Assembly (NCBI RefSeq): GCF_036373705.1
Contig: NC_089858.1
Location: forward strand, 14,131,249-14,195,248
DNA: 64,000 nucleotides
Direction: 5' to 3'
DNA from: Amia ocellicauda
Taxonomy: Eukaryota; Chordata; Actinopteri; Amiiformes; Amiidae
Part shown: positions 35,101-50,702 of the stretch, in pieces
Numbering within the stretch: position 1 is the first letter of the stretch
How the letters are laid out: every line of letters starts with the position of its first letter
Notes under the pieces: model-generated
What the model was told of the DNA's origin: nothing
The model's input: only the letters and a program-made list of their open reading frames with translations
Database searches by the model: none
Translations under genes and position numbers: made by a program

Positions 35101-38100
35101 AACCTGTCAACGTCGAGAAATATCTTCTCATTCCTGTTTAACTGTTTAGTCTGAAATTGACACAAGTTAATAGACATTAGATTATTGGTGGTCCTGCCTA
35201 TCCTTAATCATTGAATAATAATCAGTTAAGGGAAATTGTGGTAACAAGTAATGATAGGATCTTTCTCGGCACCTAAACATAAATGAGACTGATATATATA
35301 TATAACGAGAAGTTACCTGACATAAATACTAACCTGCATAGTTATTTAATGTCTGACTAACAACACTAATGAGAGACTCACCTCGTCTTACTAACCGGTA
35401 TTGTAGTCAATGTGTTTATAACCTTTTTTGTTTAACGATTTGTGTGTTAAAATATGCGATCCCATGGTCTTTGATTTGGTCACAGAAGTGATTTGTCTTT
35501 GATTTGTTGATCTAGAGTTGAATTTTAATTAGTTTTTCCCTTTTGTATAGTTAGTGTAGTGCTACATTTAGTCTTTGTTTTTGAATAAATTTGACAATTT
35601 ATATCTTTGCAATTGGTGTCTGCGTCCAATTATTACAGAAATTGAGTTCTACAAGATTCCAGGATTCGTGATAAGGTAATACTATAAATTCACTTCTTTA
35701 ATTGAAATTTATAAGTGTACCTTACGCTACACCTGTGTCAGCAAAACCTACAATATAACTGAGCACTGTTGCAAAATACGAGGAGTTCAAGAAAAATGTT
35801 TCCGATCCGAGCTCGGTTTGGTTCTACTTCCTACAAGAAGTACACGGCCAATCAGCCAAATGCAAACGGTATGCAAACAAGGTATTGCAAACAGCTGGGG
35901 GCTCTACAAGGTCACTTCAGTTTATACAAATGATCAATACATAATAACTATGTGAATTAATAAATAATAATAATATTATTATTATTATTAATACAGTATA
36001 ACTGAGTTTGTGTTTAATTTCAGCTCCACATAAAATACAGACACAAAAATGGCATTTATTATTTTATTTATTTAGTATTACCTTGTTGATATGGCCAGGG
36101 GTTCTAGTTTAATTAATAAAATAAGGGGGAAAAACTAAGATTTGACATACGTTTGATGTATCTAAATGTGTGTGACAGGGTGAGGCGTGTGCCTGCAAGG
36201 TGCCATGGTGCGCACGGTGTGCTGAAAGCATTGTATAATGACATTTGAGAGAGAGAGAGAGAGAGAGACGCAATCGGAAAAGTTTAGAGTGAGCTTAGTG
36301 TTTTTTGTTTATTTAATTTTGTCTCCATATTGATTATTTTTTCCATTTATATGCCTATGAAATAATTTGGCTTCAAGCCCGGGTGCCCCGGGGACGCCGG
36401 GTTTATGAATTTTAAACTCCAAAAAGGAGTCCCAGGCCTGGAATTTTCTCCCGGTTTTGGAAACCCTAGAGTGTGCGTCTCTCACCAGGTCAAGCTGTGG
36501 CTCCAGGCTCAGAATGTGGCGTCTCCCCTCCTCAGAGTCACACAGCCGCCCCAGAGCAAACGCTGCATTCACACCACAGTCTGAAACACACACACAGACA
36601 CACACACATGGTTACATTGGTTATGTTGCTTTTACACTCATTTATTTACCAATTTATTTAAATTTAGCTCAAATTCGCAGCCTGTTTAAAGTGCACAGTA
36701 TGTGTAGAGTGTCTGTAGAGTGTGTGTGGAGTGTGTGTAGAGTTTGGGTAGTGCGTGTAGAGTGTGACTGATGTGTGTGCAGTGTGTGAGTAGTGTGTGA
36801 CAGATGTGTGTTCAATGTGTAAGTAGTGTGTAACAAGTGTGAGCAGTGTGTGAGTATGTAGTGAGTGCAGCGTTGGGTTACCTGTGCTGCCGTGGGTGAG
36901 GCAGCGGTTCAGCTGGTGCAGGGCTAGCGCGGCTTCAGGGTGGGCCAGGAGCTGCTGACAGCCAGCTGGACACAGCGACAGCCTGGCCAGCACCAGCGCC
37001 GCGTTGCTGACCCCCTCCTCGTAACTGAGCTCTGCCTCCTCACTGACCAGGTCCAGCAGCCCACACACCCCACTGACCAGCTCCCTGAACACCTCTGAGC
37101 CCAACACACACTGCCGCCCAGCACTGCTCTCCGCCTGGCAGCAGGGAGAGGAGGGTCAGGCACTGCTTTAAGAACACAGAAAATTTAACATCACCTTAAA
37201 AAAGGTGTGTGTGTGTCAGTGTGTGTTACCAGTGTGGCGATGGCTCCGGCACTGTTGGCTGCGGTCTCGGGGTCATGGTCCCTGAGCAGCTTCTGCAGTG
37301 CCCCCAGCAAACCAGCACCCCCCGCTGCCAGCAGCCCCCGCACCCCCGCCTCGCTCTCTGCCAGCACCCCCACCAGGTATGCCACATTGCTGCACAGCCT
37401 GAGCACACACAGACAGACACCATTATTCCACAGCCTAACAGTTAATAGGGGCTGTAATAACAGTACAATTGAATAGTTCTAATAAATGAGCAAATCAATA
37501 AATAAAACTAAATATAACACAGCTCTCTCAGTATCTCTGCAGTGTTTAATTCAGGCACTGCACTGGCCAGCCCCAACCCTGTGCACAGTGACTGCTCACA
37601 GTCCACACACAAGACCTCTGTTACCTTGGAGACCATCAACCAAAGCCCCACACCCACCCCCCTGCCCTGGGACAGATACGCATTCCCTCACTACAGGGCA
37701 CAGGACACAGATCAGACGGTAGAGATTGTGTACAAATTTGGAAATGACTCACAGAGCCCAGCATCAGTTTGTATGTGTGGGTGTGTGTGTGCTTGGACTG
37801 ATGTGTGCATGTAACCGTACACTTGTGTGCGCCTCTGTGTTTAAATATGTGTGTATGTGTTTTCAGGGAGTAGCCTGTACTGTTAAACACTGAACAAAGT
37901 TCAGTTCAGCTTGTATGACACGTGTTCAGTGTGACATGGGAGAGGGAGGGAGATAGAGAGAGAGAGGGAAGAACAAGGGGAAATGGAGCTGAACTGCTGT
38001 CCCAGGGGGTGGTGCTGTGTGCTATACACCTCGGCACCAGATTGACTGACCAAGTGAATGATCGTCTCACAGTCCATTCCCTTTCCACGCACAGGTCTTC

Positions 38101-38425
38101 ATTGGGTAAAGCTGCTTACTCATTAATCAATCACTTAATTGACCTTTAATTGCTTAATTGACTCTGCACCTAAGGAAAACTCAATGTAACACCATGCACC
38201 AGGAGAGGCTGCTAACCTGCTGTCCGTGGAGGTGAGCAGGTGGCACAGCGCACTAATGAGGCCCTCGCTGTCGGGATGGTCCAGTATGGTACATGCCAGC
38301 CCCGCCCTGTCCTCCTGCACCCCCATCTGCAGCTCCTCCACCGCCCCCGTCACATGACCTTGGTCTGAGCATGTCAGCCTGGCCAGCAGTGCGTCCTCGC
38401 TACAGCACTCTCTTGCCGCCTCCAT
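29168..38425 (-). CDS. Uncharacterised armadillo-repeat plus fibronectin III protein
   Basis: I do not recognise an ortholog. Fifteen in-phase coding exons: 38,217-38,560 (ATG at 38,425 in GCCATGG context, frame open further upstream); 37,230-37,398; 36,882-37,134; 36,486-36,580; 33,444-33,640; 33,209-33,287; 32,498-32,676; 31,454-32,203; 31,104-31,298; 30,825-30,885; 30,140-30,363; 29,830-29,933; 29,647-29,739; 29,473-29,548; 29,168-29,318. Product 944 residues. Residues about 1-310 are helical ARM/HEAT-like repeats (LCSNVAYLVGVLAESEAGVR, NSAGAIATL, NAALVLARLSLCPAG, NAAFALGRLCDSEEGRRHIL, SACFALGCLATGENGHTHIL). Residues about 345-660 contain two or three FN3-like domains (ALVTWD; LSPGTEYEFVVRGL; LQVSWGVPALPLG; LRPNTQYTCTVTAI). 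The tail is Pro/Ser-rich and ends RPLASEDRLLDSTS. There is no signal peptide or membrane segment, so an intracellular scaffold is likely (inference). Exons 4 and 5 are separated by a 2.8-kb repeat-filled intron. Confidence 0.8.
32690..32790 (-). repeat. SINE/LINE-tail-like repeat
   Basis: TATTTATTAGCAGACACCCTTATCCAG matches 48,925-48,955 (TTATTAGCAGACTCCCTTATCCAG). The motif resembles the widespread fish retroposon tail 'AGCAGACGCTTTTATCCA'. The two copies in the window support an interspersed family; the class is inferred. Confidence 0.55.
33925..36470. mobile_element. Candidate 2.5-kb repeat insertion flanked by inverted CCCGGG-rich ends
   Basis: Two GC-rich segments (about 33,925-34,020 and 36,365-36,470) resemble each other in inverted orientation: GTTTCCA, then repeated CCCGGG words. 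Between them lie an A18 run (34,028-34,045) and about 2.3 kb of AT-rich sequence with poly(A) signals (for example AATAAAACC near 35,100, GAATAAATTT near 35,585). No transposase, gag or pol motif was recognised in the short frames. It occupies the large intron of the ARM-FN3 gene. It could be a non-autonomous DNA element, an LTR fragment, or two separate inverted SINEs around unrelated DNA. Confidence 0.4.
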
Positions 38426-38756
38426 GGCTACAGCCACCCCCACCTCCAGACACTGGCTCTCCACCCCGGGACCTGAGGGGCAGGGCCTGGCATCCCCGTC
38501 GCCACACTGACCAACAGACTGGCCTGCTGACTTATCCACCAACTGCCAGGGCAATCCACACTGCAGAACCCAAAAACACACTGTTAGTTTAACAGCAATG
38601 ATATGGAAAAGCTGCCGGACCGTGCAACAGCCTCACAGACACACACATCACCTGTTTGTGTATATAAAGTAAAAGTTTTACAACACACACAATCAAGCCT
38701 ACAAGACACATAAACAGACAACCCTGCAGGTACATAGACATCCTGCAAGACTCCTC

Positions 38757-38769
38757 ACACACTCACACA

Positions 38770-38819
<50 letters not shown>
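38757..38819 (+). repeat. (CA)n microsatellite
   Basis: About 30 CA dinucleotides with three CTCACA interruptions at the 5' side. Confidence 0.95.
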
Positions 38820-38821
<2 letters not shown>

Positions 38822-39087
38822 GTCTAAGAGTAACGCTATAGATAACGGATCGTATTGTAAAATGCGTTTCTATTTCATATCTCCCTATCTTTCACCCTCC
38901 ACCCTCTAATCCCTGAGGTTTGGATTTAAATAAAGTACAAAACTCGACTCTGTGGATTTACAGCGCCATGTATGGTATACAATCCAGCTCAGTGTCCCTC
39001 TTTGTGTCACTCATCTCTGTAGTCCCCTCTCCATCTCCTCTCTTTCCAATTCAAAGACGGATCACAGCGAATATCACAGGCAGGACG

Positions 39088-39330
39088 GCGGTGCCCTCGT
39101 ATATAGGACTATCCATGCCAAAATTAATAATAAATACATAGAGGACTTAATAAAATCAACAAATAAATGTTGGCATTTATTTGTTTCAACGTGCTTATTT
39201 ATTCATGTATTTATTTCAACATTTATTTATTCATTCATGTATTTCAAGTTACTGATGTATTTATTAATCTATTTATTCAACATGTATGTATTTATGTCCC
39301 GTGTGCGGATTACTTACCTTTCTCAGTGCG
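39088..39330 (+). repeat. GGACTATCCATG-family AT-rich repeat, copy 1
   Basis: GGACTATCCATGCCAAAATT, followed by TTTATTTCAACA-type repeats and a TTTCTCAGTG segment, matches 55,972-56,215 in the same order. It is probably a MITE or SINE family; no terminal duplication was resolved. Confidence 0.6.
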
Positions 39331-40394
39331 CGTTTACATTTTGAAGCGTGTTCTCATTTCTTTTTAGATTTCACGGAGACAAAACTCCCTCCTTCATTGA
39401 TTATTTTCTGTGTATGTATTCTTAATTTTGGCATCGATAGTTGTCCATATCCTTGTGCTCATCAATTATAAACAGCGGCGATGTACACACTGACCCCGGG
39501 AAATAAACAGCACACCCTCTTAACGAACCTCTCTCACACAATGACAGGCAACAGCTTTTTCTTCTTCTTTAAAGGTTACTGAGACTTTTGTTAGGCTATT
39601 CCTGCCGAAACAGTATTTTAAAAGCTGGAAGAAGTCGTAAATGTCGTTCGCAATACTAACCTCAAAATGTTCTTGGGTGGAAATATCCAAAGCAGCTCAA
39701 CAGGCAGATCCCCCTTTTCCGTGCATCTCAATAGCGAGTCGACACAGTACGACACCGTCCCCGAAAGTGTAGATATTGACCAGTGTTTATTGGTTTGTTA
39801 CCCAAGCTCCCAGTCACTTACCACCGGCACAGTGCGGCAGGTGCCCGCTCCCCGCACTGGCTGCTCGGGTCCTTAGCGCAGATTTCCACAGTTCTGCGCA
39901 GATCTGCACAATTCCAGCGACCTCACTGGCGGAGCAAGCGCAGAGCTGTAGAAATGTGAGGCGGGGGCTCCTCTCAGTTAATTATGAATATTAGAAACGA
40001 AACAAACAAAACCGTTAGATACCGTAGCCACGATCGGAGGCAGATTTATTGCATATTAAAGTCAATTAAAATATGTATATATATATTTGAGAAATATAAA
40101 TGAAATGTCGTTTTTCATTTAATTAAAGTGAGCTGCTATGCATGTTTAAAACAGTGACATTACCAAGTTCTGCTGGTTGTATATTGCAAGTTTGAAGTAC
40201 TTTAGTACATTAGCTGAAATAGCCTATTTGTAATGTTCATTATATCGTCAGCCTTTAGATGATTACAAAAATAGTTTGTGTCAGGACATTCTAACAATGC
40301 CTTGTTAAAAAAAAGCAATCACGTGTTAACTGGCGGCCTGTTTATTTACGGCCGATGACACCTCCAGCCGCGCCGTCCAGAGCCGCCCGGCCTC

Positions 40395-40438
40395 TCTCCA
40401 TGGCAATGACGCCATAAAGGCCCGGTCTCCAAGGCAAC
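40395..40438 (+). promoter_or_regulatory. X-box (RFX) motif pair
   Basis: GTCTCCAAGGCAAC (40,425-40,438) fits the RFX consensus GTHNCC-(2)-RGNAAC exactly. TCTCCATGGCAAT (40,395-40,407) is a weaker second copy 18 bp away. The surrounding 100 bp is GC-rich and promoter-like. On the minus side the nearest gene is ARM-FN3, whose coding start is 2 kb downstream. Confidence 0.4.
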
Positions 40439-40449
40439 GGCGCCAGAAT

Positions 40450-42390
40450 GGTTACTTATTAAGTGTCCGTGTAAACTGCACACAGTCATAACAGAGACCC
40501 GGGACTGTTTTCTGAAAACCTTTTTCTCCTGTCCACTGAAAAAGTTTTGACTTGCCAACTTTAATTTCAAATTAACTTCATTATATTCATAGCAAAATGG
40601 GTAGCACGCCACCACACACGACACACTCCGGGGAAACGGCGGAGTTTAACCGAGCAAAAGCCATACTTACTAAACCACATTAAATAATGGTTAACGGATT
40701 GGACTTCTTTCCATGTGCAATGTCGCCGCCAAGTGGTGGTGCCCTGACACAACATCTTCGGCTTCTGCAAATCATGAACTACAGTAGGATGAACACAAAC
40801 TGTAGGCAGCAGAAAAAATAAAGGCCAGAAGGAATTACGCGCCAAATGAATTCAGTTATTAAATACATTATTTAGAGTCATTGTGATTTTTCCCTCATCC
40901 CCACATCTCTCCCCTCCAACCCCCTTACAGGAGCACAGCTCTCCAGATATAATTTTTTAATTTATTCATTTTTATTTAACTTTTAGTGTATTTGTACAGT
41001 GGAAGGCGCTGAACACACACACAGCCCTTCATTCATCAGCCTTTTTTTCGAGAATTAATCAGGATTGTGTTTTTGCCTAAATAAAAACAAACAGAAGCAC
41101 CCCCTCTCACCCCTGCCCTGCCCTCCCCTCCTCTACCCTTCCTCCCTCAATTCCACCCTCGCTCACTCAGAGGAGGTGCAGTCCATCGCTCTCATTTTGC
41201 TTCCCCTGACAGGATAAAGAAAGGAGAGAGGGAAGCAAAAATGAGAAATAAATAAAAAGGAAGGAGAAAAGAGGAAGATAAAATACGAGGGAGGGTGAGG
41301 ACACCGATTCAGTGCAGTGTTTAAACCCGTCCAGATTAGCAACTACAACAAGAACAATATCAATAAAAACAACAATGCTGAGGATAGATAGGCAGACAGG
41401 CAGACTGCCCTGTTCTGTTGGACACACATACAGACGGACCAGTCGTACCCGGGGCCAGCCTGCCCCCAGCCCCCACAGAGCTCTCCCCAGTCAGTCCTGG
41501 AAAGGGCAGGCGGGCACCCTGACTGGAATCTGTACCGCTGTGTGGACAGTGCAGGACAGCAGGCCATTGTGCGTCAGTTTCTGTGGGTCTGCGTGTGGCC
41601 GTGTGTGCGCTAGCAAGCATGTGACATTGAGGGCGGTAATGTGGTTTTCTGTAAGCATGTGTTGTACCTTGTACAGGCCGTGCTGTGGGTGGCGTTGTTG
41701 TGTCAGTTATCGAGTGTTCTATCTAGATTGTGTCTCTCTCTCTCACCCAGTGTGTCACTGTGTGTGCATGTCTGTGTCGCATTGTGTGGGTCTGTGTAAC
41801 ATCTATGTGGAGGAGGGGGTGGGGGAGTTTAATCCACACACAGGATTATCTGACTTTTCCTTTTTTTTTTTTTTTTACCACGAATAACAAGTAATGGAAA
41901 TCATGGTCTGCCGCCACTGCTCTCAGATCCACAGACATTTAAACACACAAAAACACCCCCCCCACCCACTGCAGAGCATCAGTGAGAACCAACAATGTCC
42001 GGAGCGGCCGGGGGTGGGGCAGGCTGGTCAGGCAGGTGGGCAGCCAGGAGCCCCAGTGAGGACAGGAACACTTCAGGGCTCCGGCCCACCCTGCCCCTCC
42101 CCTCTCTTCACTCTCCTCTCAGTAGCAGTGCAAGGGGTGGGGGGGGGGTGCAAGCTGTCCAGTTGTCCACCAAGGGAGGGGGGAAGTTACAGTGAGAGGG
42201 TCCGTTTCCATGGTAGTGAGCTTTGTGTCCCTTTCCAGGTGGGGGGGAGCAGGGGGCGGTGCACGTCGACTCAGACCCAGTAGAGCAGAGCAGTTCAGTG
42301 AGCAATTGCGCGCCTTTCGTCCTCCCTCTCTCGCACTCCTTGCCCATCTCTCTCTTCAGCCCCACGCCCCCGCCCGGCCCCAGGTCAGAG
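40450..42390. other. zmynd19 3' flank, no coding gene recognised
   Basis: Probably contains the zmynd19 3' UTR (AATAAA on the minus strand at about 40,960-40,980). Pyrimidine-rich blocks at 41,100-41,165, an A/G-rich block at 41,210-41,290 and GT-rich text at 41,560-41,790 are the only structure seen. Confidence 0.5.
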
Positions 42391-42393
42391 GGA

Positions 42394-48099
<5,706 letters not shown>

Positions 48100-48377
48100 T
48101 GGGGGGCGGGGGAGGACAGAGAGGGGCTGTCGCGTCCGCTGTGGCTCCGAGCAGCGATGAGGAAGGAGGCGAGACTGCGGCGCAGAATGTTTCTCGTCAG
48201 GGCGACCCCGCCGCCCCGGCCCGCTCCGGATCCGGCTACAGACTCGAGCACAAGCCGCCTCTCAGCACTCGCACTCCCGCAACGGCGACGGAAAGGCAGG
48301 CCGGGGAGGGGGAGGGGCTCCGGGCCGAGAGCGCCGTCGCCTGGGCCATTCAGCGCAGAGCAGGGAGGGCCGTCTAG

Positions 48378-48573
48378 CCAATCAGGAGGCGAGCGCTGGG
48401 AATCTTTTTTTACGTTTAATTCCAGGGCAGTGACGTAAGTGCCCATGACGCCAAACTGTTCGATCGACCTGGCCAATCAGCGCCTGGAATTTCCCTCTGA
48501 AACCCTCCCACTTTGGCGCTGATGTCAGCACGTTCCGTCGCGCTGTTTTTCTGTCGCTGTTTTTCGCGCGAAA
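48378..48573. promoter_or_regulatory. zmynd19 upstream promoter motifs
   Basis: Upstream of the ATG (48,099) are CCAAT boxes in CCAATCAG context at 48,378 and 48,473, a CRE-like TGACGTAA at 48,431, and a perfect palindromic E2F site TTTCGCGCGAAA at 48,562-48,573. The block 47,600-48,400 is GC-rich with many CpGs, consistent with a CpG-island promoter. Confidence 0.5.
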
Positions 48574-48599
48574 GTAGATTCATAGGCGGAAGCAGCGTG

Positions 48600-50197
48600 G
48601 CGGCCTTGGGGAGGGATATGCCGGAACCATGTGATTCACACCCCGAATCTACACTTTATTAGAAAAATTGCCCAGACGTATCATTAAGGTCATTTTATTT
48701 GATCACACACATATATAGGTTATTATAGAGTGAGGAATACAGAACAACATTCAAACAGAACAAGAAAAAACAGTTTAACAGGTAATGACAAAGTATTATA
48801 ATGACATAGTGTGAATCAATTTAGGTAATTTATGAACACCCTGAAATAACAATAATAACGATTATCCTTATCATCCTTGTTAGCTAGATACCTTAACCCA
48901 AGGTGAATTTTATATGATATTATTTATTTATTAGCAGACTCCCTTATCCAGGTTGACATAGACTTTAGACACTTAAGTGGAATCAATATGCAAAACTATA
49001 TTTATAACTTTGATACTATACTACACAAGGCCTTATATATACAGAGAATAATACTTGGCTCACAATTAAATAAGAACAAGAAGAAGGCAAAGAAGCAGAT
49101 TTACAACAACAATAAGCACAGAAACACCCACTCTGGTTGCACTGTCCACACAGGACACAAGCATCTTGCAGAGCTCTTAGCTCCAACAGACCCACAGCAC
49201 TCTGCAAAACCCTTTCTGTCCCCCAAGCCTGCACTGGGACAGTCACCAGACCACTCACACCACTCCGGAGTCGCACAACCTGTACAGCAAGGGAACCCAG
49301 CCCTGATCCTGGAGAGTTGCAGACCAGCCCAGTCTGTTCCATTCCAGTTCGGCAGGTTACAGGTCTAAGCCTCTGAGGGGAAAGCACTTATTAGACTCCC
49401 TTTCTCAGGGTGATTTAGAACATTTCCTAGGAAACACTTCTGAAAAGCATTACACCAGACAGTAAAATACAGTAAGTACAACATGCAGCATACCAATAAT
49501 AAGTATCAGTCCCAGCAGATGCCAAATATAAAGAGCACAACATTTAGTGCAGAGTTTACTCCAGCTAAACCCCATATGGCTCAGGTAGAATGAAAACCAG
49601 AAGATGATGCCCCCAACCCCTGTCTGTCTCACTATAGAGACACTCTGTGTTTGTTCAGGCCCAGTGATGGCCACGCTTCTCACTCTCCGTACAGGAGATT
49701 ACACTGAGCTCTGCACACACATGTATGTAACAGCATAGAAATCAACATACAGAGACACTCCCCCCAACACACCTCCCTCCCTCTCAAAACACTGTTAAAG
49801 TGAGTTGTGATATTAAATGCAGTGTCAAACAGGGTACATTAAAGACCTGGGAATAAGTAACAGGAAGTTAATCTAAACAAGTCAGATGGGCAGAAGGGCA
49901 GATGAAAGTCCAGGTGAGATCCCAGACAGCTCACGGACCCACAGGGAGGTAAATGTGACATGGCGGAGTCAACTATATTGAGATTGTGCTGCAGTGCTGT
50001 GTGAGAATAACAGGTGTTTCAGACACAGCACTGATTATACACAGGGCAATCTGTGTGCGCCTGGACTTACTCATTAACTTACAAATACATACATACATAC
50101 ACCAGCAGCTGCATGTGTGAGTGTGAGACAATAATTCAACAAAATATAATGAAATATAATAAATAATAATATGATCCCTTCACCCCAGAGAGCAATG

Positions 50198-50228
<31 letters not shown>

Positions 50229-50342
50229 ATGCTCACTACTACTATATACTACTACTAGTACTAATAATAATAATAATCATAATAATAATAGTACAATGAT
50301 TAAAGCAAACGGCAGTGACACACCAGCTTGTAGGCAAACAAG

Positions 50343-50378
<36 letters not shown>

Positions 50379-50480
50379 TGCAGGAGAGAATCGAGGTGTA
50401 TTTCAGGAATGTCCTGTTCTGTCATTAAGAGATACTTTGCGAGTATCTGGATAATACAATAATCGCTCAGTCCTCTCCTA
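48600..50480. other. Intergenic region between zmynd19 and bspry (divergent)
   Basis: Contains SINE-like segments (48,925-48,955 tail motif; 49,285-49,320 AACCCAGCCCTGATCCTGGA, a motif common in fish retroposons), (CA)n at 50,200-50,225, AAT repeats at 50,255-50,290 and (GA)n at 50,348-50,374. No exon was recognised. Confidence 0.5.

Positions 50481-50483
<3 letters not shown>

Positions 50484-50531
<48 letters not shown>
50484..50531 (+). repeat. (CT)n tract in bspry promoter/5' UTR
   Basis: About 23 CT dinucleotides, 170 bp upstream of the bspry ATG. A GA/CT tract of this kind in a promoter could bind GAGA-type factors; function not shown. Confidence 0.9.
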
Positions 50532-50538
<7 letters not shown>

Positions 50539-50702
50539 GTCCTGACCTTTACCTGTACTTCCGTGTTGCTTATACGACTCCTCACCTGTCGCAGGTAACC
50601 CAGCCTCCTCCGCACACACACCTGTCCCGGCGGTTCCCGGTTTCTTTCCGAATAACTGATCGAACTAACCGACATCGCCAGCCTCTCCTCTCCCGCAGCG
50701 AC

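Larger units (their letters stand above)
38560..39822. other. Upstream flank/5' UTR intron of the ARM-FN3 gene
   Basis: Contains (CA)n at 38,757-38,819 and an AT-rich repeat at 39,060-39,330. At 39,822 the minus strand shows a strong donor (CCGGTG/GTAAGT) after a GC-rich stretch (39,822-39,930) without an in-frame ATG, which could be a non-coding first exon feeding the 38,560 acceptor. Confidence 0.4.

Noticed and set aside
40346-40401. Short ATG exon (MERGRAALDG) as first coding exon of the ARM-FN3 gene
   Set aside because: Joining its GTAAAT donor to the 38,560 acceptor puts the gene out of frame and gives a quick stop; a non-coding first exon is more likely.
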